A DNA stretch of 64,000 nt from Phaseolus vulgaris. Lineage: Eukaryota > Streptophyta > Magnoliopsida > Fabales > Fabaceae. Below the pieces are notes generated by a model. That model was not told the DNA's origin. It was given only the letters and a program-made list of their open reading frames with translations, and searched no databases. The stretch spans positions 4,621,030 to 4,685,029 of the forward strand of contig NC_023749.2 of NCBI RefSeq assembly GCF_000499845.2, written 5' to 3'. Below, one piece after another: positions 54,308-64,000 of the stretch. Position numbers and translations under genes: made by a program. Numbering within the stretch: position 1 is the stretch's first letter; each line of letters opens with the position of its first letter.

Positions 54308-57300
54308 ATGGCGGTGGACGATCGCTTTGCACATTTGAACCCTAAGAAGTGCGTGGTTTTAGGTGGCAGAGGATTCCTCGGAAGATCCTTGGTCCTCCGG
54401 CTGTTGAAACTCGGTAACTGGATCGTCCGAATCGCCGATTCCGCTCAGTCTCTCCACCTCCATAACTCCGAGTCCGTCCTCGCGCAAGCTCTCTCTTCCG
54501 CACGCGCTTCTTACTTCCACATCGACCTTACCGATAAGTGCAACATTGTCAAAGGTCCACAATCCTTTCTGTTACGTCACGTGCACTCGTTTTCTTTCAA
54601 TTCCTTTCAATTGTGGAAACTGATGTCAGCCTTCAAATGCGCTTTGTGCAGTTCTAGAAGGTTCTTCCGTTGTGTTTTTTATGGACGTTGCTGGCGTTGA
54701 TATTAATGACTTCTATACTTGTTATAAGCTAATAGTTCAAGGTACTCTTCCATTTGCTCCGTTAATTGCAGTGGATTAGATGCTTTTTCTTATTCGATTT
54801 GATGTTCGATTATTCAGGAGCAAAGAATGTAATTAGTGCTTGCCGTGAATGTAGAGTGAAACGCCTGATATATAACAGTTCTGCGGATGTTGTATTTGAT
54901 GGTTTGCATGATATTCGTGACGGAGATGAGTCGTTGGCCTATCCGTGGAAAGTACGGCTCTGCTTTTGTTCAAGTTTGGAAGAGCCTTTTTGTTTTTCCC
55001 CTTTAAGAACTAGATTAGATGTTTTTCATTTGCGAATGATTAAGCATTTTAATGGGAGGATGTGAATTGCAGACTGACAATATGTTAAGTGACCTTAAGG
55101 CTCAAGCAGAAGCTTTGATCCTGAGTGTCAATGACATTGATGGCCTATTGACATGCTCTCTTCGTCCTAGTAATGTTTTTGGACCTGGTGACACAGAATT
55201 TGTACCATATTTTCTCAAGTTAGCAAGATATGGTTTTGCAAAGGTAGTTTTCTTTTTATCCTGTTTTTTTTTGGCTTCGTAGTATTCTTTTGTCAAAAAG
55301 AGGGGGGCGGGTTGTTTTATAAATGCTAATGTAAGCTTTACAAAAAGTTCACGTTTAACATTCTTATAATCTGGTTGAAATTAACTTAGAGTTGTGTTAT
55401 TTGTAATCTATACAACAATACTTTTTTCTCTCTCTATCATATATGTGTGTGTATGATGATGAAGCTAATTTCACACTGACCATCATACTTGATACAGTCA
55501 CTTACATCCACAATTTTGGGTCCTTGATTTGTTTTAATTATTGGATATGCTATAAATTTTTTCGTGCTCCATATGATGCCAAGTTCAAAATTTCCTATTC
55601 TTAGAATTTTAACTTATGGTCTAAGTCAATTCTACAAAAAACACATGTAAGATGATGACTACCCAATCTTCAAAGCTTGTTTAAGTTATATCTCTAATTG
55701 ATGTGAGACTAAAATACCACCCTAGAGATTGCAATTAAGGAAGCCCCCCAAAAAGGACCCTAATGTGACGGGCTATGGGTAACTGCAATTAAGGAAACTT
55801 TCCAAAACCTATTAGTTTGATGTTTAACCTAGTTGAATTGTGAATTATGTAGTTGATCTCTGATCTCACCTTGTGGGATAAAACTTTTGTTGATGGTTTC
55901 ATATATCATGTGATTTATGTATTTTGATCTCACCTAGTCCGGTAAAGTCTTATTTTAGAGTAACAATTTCTCATTTCAGTTTATTATAGGGACTGGTGAT
56001 AATCTTTCAGACTTCACCTTTTCTGAAAATGTTACCCATGCCCATATCTGTGCAGAAGAAGCCCTAAATTTCCAAACAGTTTCTGTGGCAGGAAAGGTGT
56101 GTATATATGGAATATCGACTCACTACTTGCTGTTTTGATATTCATGCATGACAAAGTATTTTTCTTTTCATGCAGGCATTTTTCATCACGAATCATGAGC
56201 CTATACAATTCTGGGAATTTCTTTCGCTTTTGTTAGAAGGTCTTGAATATCAAAGGTAAAAATAGGTAGCCTGTTTTGATTTATGAATGCCATAGTATTG
56301 TTTTTGATGTCATTGATGTTTAGTTGTGTATGTTTGACTTAATGGTATGATATAGTATCCGGGAGTTTTAGAAGAGCAAAAAAGCTTAAAATTATATTTT
56401 CTCTGCTCATATGTTTTGGAAAATTTTAGCCACAAACTATATTAAAATAACCTTTTCCTTCCTACCAATTTAGGAGATATCATAACAAATTAGCTCTTTC
56501 TTTGGTATATTTGCTCCTTCGGTTTGGTATTTCAGTTATTGTTGGAGGCAACTAAAGGCTATTTGTATTTTTTCTTTATTGCTGGTTTATGATCTCTTAT
56601 GCTGTTAACCAAGCCAGAAAAATCCTTGCTTGAATTGCAGGCCATACGTCAAACTTCCTGCTAAGTTGGTTCAATGTATTCTATCGGTTTTAAAGTGGTC
56701 ACATGAAAAGTTGGGACCCAGATACTTCAGCTATCCTTTATTAGTTCGCTATTTTCAGTTAGCTTCCTATACTCGAACTTTCAACTGCACTAAAGCTCAC
56801 AAAAATATTGGATACTCACCAATAGTCTCCCTTGAGGTTTAATTGTTCTTGCTTCATTTTAAATTTTTACCTGTGAAATCTCATATATTCTTGTTACTTA
56901 GTGATAACTGAATTATATGAGGTCGTGTAACTGTGGAACAACTTCCAAAGAGGAAAAATTAAGATTCTGAAATAAAATAAGGCTGTTCCCTTTTCAATAA
57001 TGTTCAGACCTCCAATGCCTCACACATACAGATACACAAATTAGGCTCTTGATATTCCTTTCTGTTACTTTATAGTGTTCTAAACAGAGTGAAATATTCT
57101 ACTTGGAAATGTTCTTGGAATTTCTTACTATTGAGATTTGCATTTATATTTATTGATATTGGCCAATACAGGAAGGAGTCACATTAACCATAGAATCATT
57201 CTCTCATTTATCCAAACACTCATGTTTATCAAGATGTCGTAGTTCCACTGAACAGTCAAAAGCAGATAAGTTGCTGGGTGGAGGAAAAGGTTAAAACTTA

Positions 57301-59433
57301 ATATTTTATCTTGCATTACAGTGTTTACATGCATCAATGAAGGTTTGTTATCTTTAGTTACTGTCATAACTACTTTTAGTGAAAATGGAGTGACTTGGAG
57401 CATATTTATACCTTATTGCATGCATATGAGGCTATCTTGTTAGAATAGTTAACTTTTAACCTGCAAATTATCTGATTAAGTTAAACCTGACATAAGTTTA
57501 AGGGAAACACCACCAACCATAAATACATTGCTCATAGGCTTGCCCAGATATTTTAATTTTTTTGTTTACTTTAGGGTGTGCTTGGCTCAAATGAAAAATT
57601 CTTTACACTTGTATGGTACAAGTTAAATATGGCAGTGTTCTCAGAGAAGCGCAGAAGTGGGTTGCACTCAGTACCAAATTTTAATATTTTTTGCTCATGT
57701 TTTTCTACTCTTGACTGTACATTGAGGTCCGGGAAATTTCTTTTTTCCATCCTAAACTATTTTTACTGCTCTCCGTATTTTTGCCTTCCCTGCCAAATGT
57801 ACCCACTCTTAGATCACTTCAATAGTGTATTTTTCTTATTTTACTATCCCATCCACACCAATTCGTTTGTAGTCTTTGGGTCATAAGCATTAACCCACTA
57901 AAGTTGATGTGCAAATGCATCTAAACGTCAATCATTTTAAAATCACTTTGGTAGAATACAATTGAAATACATAATTAAAGGAAATATTTGGCAGTACATG
58001 TGTTAACTCTTCTGAATCATAGATATTTTATAACATTGCCAAGCCAAATAATTTTTGCTTTATTTTTACAGTGGCTGACATTTTGTTGTGGAGAGACGAG
58101 AAGAAATCATTTACATATTTTGTTGTGCTGGTTTTGTTGTTTTACTGGTTTTTCCTTTCTGGAAGAACTTTTATATCATCTGCTGCAAAACTTTTGCAGC
58201 TTGCCACGTTACTTTTTTATGGACATGGTTTTCTGCCATCAAAGTTGTAAGTGCATGCTCATAAAGACTTCAAATTTCTCTCTTTCAACACTTTTTAACA
58301 AATTTACAAAGCTTTCTGCCGTCAAATCATGTATAGCACAAATTGCTTAATTGAAATGATGATTCTACAGTTGGTCATCCTTCTGGTTTGGCATGGCTAG
58401 ATATGTTCTAGTCACAGCTTCTTTATTTAAATGAATTATTTTTGGAGTAATGTGGTGTATCAGCCGTAAGAGCTACTCATCTCACCACAAGTGGGTGCCA
58501 AATACGTAGTGTACATTTAATGAACACTTAAAAGTTGTTTTGGGGATTTTGGCTCATAACAACTTGTACCCTTATATGTTACTGGAAAAATAAATCGTTC
58601 ACTAAGTACTAACTGTGTGACACTTTAACAGATTTGGTTTTAAGATACAAATGATACCCTTGTCTTATTTCGAGATCTCTAATGCGGAAGTGAAAGATTC
58701 AGTTATAACTACAGTATATCTTTGGAACAAGGGTTTTCAAATAATAAGAAGATTGGCCCATGGGGAAGACTGGTCCGCATTCTTCAAGGTAAACAAACTT
58801 AAAAAGAAAAAGGCGAACATGCCTTTTTTCTTGTTCTAATTAAATTTAAAATATATTATCTAAGCATTATTTGTTTATTGAGAATGTCTGGGTCTGTTCT
58901 TTGGTTTTGGAAAAATGGGTTCTAGGTTTCTATTACTAATTGTTCTTTTGCTTGTGGCTTACGTACTTGTTTTCGAGGTTGGCTTGAAAGAATGAATAAT
59001 TCACACATGAATAAAGTTTTACTATGTAGAGATACTGGGAATCATTCCCTTCCATGTTTAATTTTTTTTAACTGATGCAGATTGCAGTTTTTCTTTACCT
59101 TCTGAAGATGTTCCTGGCAAAGTTGTTGACGAAATTGATAGGCATAGGTATGGAATTGTTGAGATGAGTTTTAGAACTTTGTCGGTTTGTGTAACTTCAT
59201 TTTTACTCAATCTGAATTGTTCTGTAGGTTTGGTGTTCGCATTTATGGCATTTTTTGTTTACGAGCAATATGAATCAGAAGTTGATGGAGTGGTGGATAT
59301 TCTTTTCACCAGTTTGAGAGAGTTCATGATATATTTGATGAGAATTTCTCCTGCTTTTATATCGAGGCTTCTGCATTATCATGACAACTTTCAGCAGTAT
59401 GAAAGACCAAGAAACGTAAAAAACATGAGATAG
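54308..59433 (+). CDS. 3-beta-HSD/decarboxylase-like domain fused to reticulon domain (RTN20 type)
   Basis: Twelve exons join in frame: 54308-54554, 54652-54741, 54818-54951, 55073-55243, 55980-56096, 56176-56255, 56641-56836, 57172-57289, 58072-58246, 58632-58788, 59081-59147 and 59228-59433, giving 585 aa. Residues 15-340 are an extended SDR domain of sterol-4-alpha-carboxylate 3-dehydrogenase type, with the nucleotide loop GGRGFLG (19-25), NSSADVVFDG, and SLRPSNVFGPGD. Residues 385-570 form a reticulon domain: ADILLWRDEKKSF, then two long hydrophobic hairpins. Family members (3BETAHSD/D, RTNLB19/20) remove C4 carboxyls in sterol synthesis at the ER, and the reticulon part anchors and curves the tubular ER. 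The catalytic YxxxK site aligns to LSDLK (162-166): Lys is kept and Tyr is Leu, so dehydrogenase activity is doubtful. By position and content it matches Arabidopsis At2g43420. Confidence 0.9.
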
Positions 59434-62060
59434 CCAAAAGAAGAAAGTTTCAGCTTTGCTATGCTATTAAGCTCAATTACGCTATATATTTTACATACCT
59501 AACAATTGAAAAAGAGTCCTGTCCCTATGAAAAAACATACGGAAAATACAATCACGCTTCGGAATACCCTCTCTTACAGTATTCTGTAATCACAATCGAA
59601 CTGTACTATGTTTAGATTAGCTTCAATTTGACCAAAATCAATATAAATTCCATGTGGAAAGCAGGAACAAGCATGGAATAGTTGTTTCTATTTTTTCGTT
59701 CATTGTCACGACACTATTTTTGTTGGAAAATTTGAAAACACACTACCAAAGAATCAGGCTGAAGATTGCAATTTGAATTTTTTTTTTTGTAAATACTGAT
59801 ATTCTTTGTAAGTGTTGAAATATTAAAAAACGAATTGGCACGCCCTGCAATAGTGCAGTGTACTACAATCTTCAAGCATGGTGCACTCTGAGCAGTGAAT
59901 TTTGATTTAACAAAATGCATAAATTGTGGATAGTCGAATAAAAACATGTTGGTAAAATTCGAAAATTTGTGGGAACAAACAACGCATTATGGTCGTTGTA
60001 CCAAAAGAACAAGATATACTGACATATTAATTAGTAATTAATTACACTGCAAAACTCACTGGTGATCATTGGTGAGAAATGTTTATATTTTTTTAGGTTA
60101 AGCGCTCTCTGGTTTGGAGATTGATAGTAATTCCAACAATATTTAATTAATGATGTATTTTTATATATAAAAATATATATTATACTCATAGCTATACGAA
60201 GTTCTTCAATTTAATGACTGAGTCTTGAATAATATCAAGAATACAAGTAATTTTTAATATCAATCCATTTTACACAGACATTAAATTAATATTTAACTAT
60301 AATTAAATTATTTTTTAAAATTGCAGCAAATTTAAATGAAAATAGTATGAGATTAAATTATGATATTGTCCTTTAAAATATAAAGTAAAAGAAGTAAATT
60401 ACTTACTTTGATCTTATCAATAATCTGTTAACCAAAACAATATATTTATCTCAGCGTAGTTTTAATATATTTATTTCCATAAAAAGTTATTAGTGTCTAT
60501 TTTTTATTGATCCTAACATGAGTTTCTTTGTATAGCATGAATGAGTTTATTTTCCTACTATAAATATATTTCACCATCTTCTTTTTTACTTTGAAAAAAT
60601 AATATTCCCTACCCTCAATATATTCTCATATTTTTCAGGAATTGAGGCCAATAATTTATATACTTTTTATTTCTCTAATCTACTCAGATATATTTTAAGC
60701 ACCAAATCCTGTCAAAGTATTGATTTCCAAAACAGACAATATCTCATATATAATTAATTAATTCTGACAATGTTATCTCTTCGACTTAAAATCAGAACAA
60801 TATAAAATAGTTGTTTATTTTGTCTATCACCAACCATGATTACTTACTTTGTATACATAAGAAACTTAGTATTAAAGAATATTCTTAATTTAAGGGAGCC
60901 ATATAACATTTATTTCAATCTTAAAAACTATTTAAAATATATAAAAGAAACAAAATTAGCTCACATTTATGATAACTTTGAATCTCATATTATGAAATAT
61001 TTTCTTACTTTCACAATATTTTCTTACTTTCACAACTTGTACACTCTAAACTACTATATATTAGTTAGAAATAGAAGATGATTGAAAATCTCTATATACA
61101 ATCAAATCTACCAAGATTTAAAACTATTGGACTAAATTTCATTAATTTTAAACATCCCCTTTTATTATAAGTTGTTATGTGTTGCATCATAATTACTTTA
61201 TGAATTTAGAATATCACTCATCATTTAATATACGTAATTGCACTTTTATACGCATGATTATTCATAAATAAAGTAAATCAAATTTTAGAATTTTGTTATA
61301 TACTCTATAACTTTCACATATCATATTAAATCTAATCTACTAAGATTTGAGTAAAAAACAAAGTACTCTTTCTTGATTTGAGTTTAATTATATTAAATAT
61401 AAAATAAAATCATGAAATTTCGTTAGAATTTTTTAATACCTGTTAAAAGATTGCATTGTTATCTGATGATTTAGTTAACTATTTCTAATTAAAATTATGC
61501 AAACTCTTTTATTGATATTTGTTGGATTTTTAAAAATTGAATGCTATACTTTATTTTACATTACTTTGAAATTAAATTTGTTAATTTTGAATTAAATTTA
61601 AAAGATAATTTAATTAAACCACACTAAATAAAATGAATCAAGTTTATTTGAAAAAAAATACTTAATTATAACTATTCTTATAACACTCAATTTTCAGAAT
61701 GTAATATATCTAAAAAATAATTTTGAACAAGTCAAAATTGACAAACAAACAAAAAATAAAGTATAGAGTAATTTTTATTTTATGTAAAATTTTGTGAGAA
61801 TATCTTTTTTTTTCTCTTAAAGAAAGATTGGAAAAATCATATAAAAATTGTACATTAATATTAATTAAAAAATTAAAAAATAATTTTAATTTTTAAGTAA
61901 TTTATATAAAATACTTTATTATATTAATAAAATAAAATATATTAAATAAGAGTAGAATTTAAAAATTTTGTGTTTATATAAGTATAGATATATAAATATT
62001 TAAAACAACGGTGAAAGTAATATATCCGGAAAATGGAACCCGAATATTCTGGGTCTTCCA
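59434..62060. other. Intergenic AT-rich DNA
   Basis: 3' UTR of the reticulon fusion gene, then about 2 kb of very AT-rich sequence. No gene or clear element is visible. Confidence 0.4.
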
Positions 62061-62235
62061 AGGCAACTAAAAAATATATAAATATTACATTTGAAGTTTT
62101 TTTTTCAACCATTATCGCATAAAAATTATTCATTCTCTCTTCTACTTATTTCTAGGGTTTCTCTCGAACAACATTTTCACCTTTCTCTCTCTAGGGTTTT
62201 TTTTATTTGCATTTGGATAGAAGCTGTTCGTTCCA

Positions 62236-62508
62236 ATGCCACTTCCAGCGAAACCAATGAGGGATTCCGACGAGTCCTCGAGCCCTTCCAACAACCTGTG
62301 GGTGGGGAATCTGGCGCCGGATGTCACCGACGCCGATCTCATGGAACTTTTCGCCAAATACGGCGCACTCGACAGCGTCACCTCTTATTCCGCTCGCAGT
62401 TACGCCTTCGTCTTCTTCAAGCGCGTCGAAGATGCCAAAGCCGCCAAAAACGCTCTCCAAGGAACCTCTCTCCGCGGCAGTTCCTTGAAGATTGAGTTTG
62501 CCAGACCG
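62236..62508 (+). CDS. FPA: FPA-like RRM protein, first coding exon (rest outside window)
   Basis: The exon encodes 91 residues and ends at a GT donor after EFARP in phase 0. It starts [20 protein letters not shown] and contains one RRM: RNP2 [26 protein letters not shown]1 RSYAFVFF, and [20 protein letters not shown] then IEFARP. This is the first RRM of the spen-type protein FPA, which in Arabidopsis promotes flowering and controls poly(A) site choice; the [20 protein letters not shown] order is characteristic. The second RRM is not found before 64000, so intron 1 is at least 1.49 kb. If the intron is not spliced, the frame continues 76 more residues to a stop ending at 62736. Start choice: first ATG in frame, preceded by a CT-rich leader. 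Confidence 0.85.
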
Positions 62509-64000
62509 GTTTGTCTTCATCTTTTTGCTTTCATTTGCTCTCACAATTCCTGTATTCATCTTCTTCTTTTTCTTTCAACTAATATATTATTATTTTTAGT
62601 ATTTTTGCTATTTCTCCATTCTAGGCTTTTGTTATTTTTGTATTTTTCTCCCTCGTTGCCATTTGTTTCACGGAATTGCTCGACATGCATGAACAAAATC
62701 CAAATCCCTAATTTTAAGTATTTTTCGCGTGTTTAGGTCGCCGTGTTCTGCAAAATTGATTTTGGATAAGATTAATTTTGTAAAATTGATTCTCAAGGCA
62801 AGTTTTATTTAAAATTTAGTGTAATTTTTTTATTGTGTTGAATGAATTTAAACAAACAGTAACCATATACGTTGCATAGAAATGGCGAAATTGATCGTGA
62901 TACTCGCTATGAAATTGTGAAGTCAAATACAACGTAGAAATAGTGTAAACTAACCTCGTTGTCGGCGAAGATCGGTGTGCAGTGTTTGGATTACATTGGA
63001 CGAAATCCTTAGTAAATTAGTTGTTGTGGTGATTAGTTTAAGATACAAATTTGTAATTTTTAAATAAAAAATAATTAAAATTGCTTAAATTTAAGGGGTG
63101 AAAATTTGGTTGGGAGTCTGGTGACATATAAACTCTTGTTCTGTTGATTAATTCTTCACATCTCAAAAGGGGTCTGAAAGCTTGTTTTGTGGTTCGTTTG
63201 TTCTAGTCACTAAGATTTATTTAATTCTTAAACGAAGATCTAAAATGTTATGTAAACATGACCCAAGTTATACAACAATGCATCGCTCAAAGTGACAGTG
63301 TTGTAGAATAGTGCTTTACATGAGCTCATATGTAACTAATTCTGTCATCTAATGAGAACAGCAACAATGAAGTAAATACACACCCACGCTAAAAGTCAGA
63401 ATGAGCTACTCAGATACGTCCTCATAGTAAACACACAACATAATGCGTATGAACTGAGACTTTTTTTTTTCTTCCTGTCCTGAAACTCCTGAAATTAATT
63501 ATCATGAAACACGAATCTCCTATCTAGCTGTGCGTTTGGCTAAAACGAAGAGGTTGACTTAAAAGAAGTCTTTCAATCTACCAGTTAAGAAATACAAATT
63601 ATTTGATTAATAACCACTGTGTAGCCAACAGGATGGAGTGTTTCTTTAGGTCTACAGAGAGGTGACAGGATAAATGGACAATTGGAAAGATTGCCTTTTG
63701 AAGTATCTGAATTACAACATATCTGATGTTAGATTTAGAAAAACTCAGAATGAACGAAATAGAGAAGAATAGATGTTTGTTTTATTGAAATCTGTGAAAA
63801 TGCATTACTTTGATTTACTCCAATTAATTACCCTTGGTTTTAGTTTGATTTGGAGTACAGTAGTGATCTCACTGTTGTGAGGTTACCAAGCATTATTCGT
63901 ATAGAAACTTACGTAACTGCGAAAATCTGTATAATCATCAAACAACTTTATATTGTTCTGCCCTACTTTAAAAAAATACCAGCCATTCAAATAACGTAAC
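62509..64000 (+). other. Start of FPA-like intron 1
   Basis: No continuation of the FPA reading frame with RRM2-like content is visible before the window ends. There are scattered AATAAA-like signals, for example around 63063. No repeats of note. Confidence 0.4.

Noticed and set aside
62142..62559. Minus-strand and alternative + strand open frames over the FPA first exon.
   Set aside because: They are shadows of the GC-richer coding exon; only the 62236 frame matches an RRM.

Overview
The window reads as nuclear DNA of a flowering plant. Genes have many short exons with GT..AG introns, intergenic DNA is very AT-rich, and the proteins are plant families. The repeat landscape (small TRIM-type LTR elements, Ty3/gypsy-like solo LTRs, a palindrome-rich repeat) recalls legumes such as Phaseolus or Vigna. 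That placement is an inference from remembered repeat types, not from a search. All recognised protein genes lie on the + strand; the one RNA gene, a tRNA-Ala, is on the minus strand.

Layout. (1) 753-10740: the 3' part of a DUF3755 family gene that begins left of the window. Its second visible intron (7.4 kb) holds a nest of mobile DNA: a small LTR element (1886-8538) carrying a TIR-bounded element (2167-7745) filled with about 200 copies of a GC-rich 26-bp minisatellite, plus a smaller element beside it. (2) 13009-17486: a ten-exon multi-pass membrane protein. (3) 19106-20997: the RBM48 homologue, a minor-spliceosome RRM protein. (4) 21-31 kb: a gene-poor AT-rich stretch with two LTR remnants. 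(5) 31182-35284: a DUF936 family protein. (6) 36684-37919: a TIR element with eight ATAATCGATTAT palindromes. (7) 38943-45463: calreticulin-3 (CRT3), whose HDEL signal is split by an intron that also holds an antisense tRNA-Ala and an organellar 23S rRNA insertion. (8) 50130-52785: a glyoxalase II-like metallohydrolase (GLX2-1 type) with an altered metal-binding motif. (9) 54308-59433: a 3-beta-HSD/decarboxylase-like domain fused to a C-terminal reticulon domain, with the catalytic Tyr position changed. (10) 62236 onward: first exon of an FPA-like RRM protein that continues past the right edge.

The last three genes match a trio I recall as adjacent in Arabidopsis (At2g43430, At2g43420, At2g43410), so 50-64 kb looks like conserved microsynteny. 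There is no operon-like logic; the genes are independent. RBM48 and FPA both act in RNA processing, and CRT3 and the reticulon fusion both act at the ER. Exon boundaries were derived by hand from frame continuity and GT/AG sites. They are in phase throughout, but untranslated regions and transcription starts were not resolved. I found no evidence of a wholly new system. The most unusual items are the minisatellite-bearing nested insertion, the loaded intron that splits HDEL, and the two active-site substitutions in neighbouring genes.
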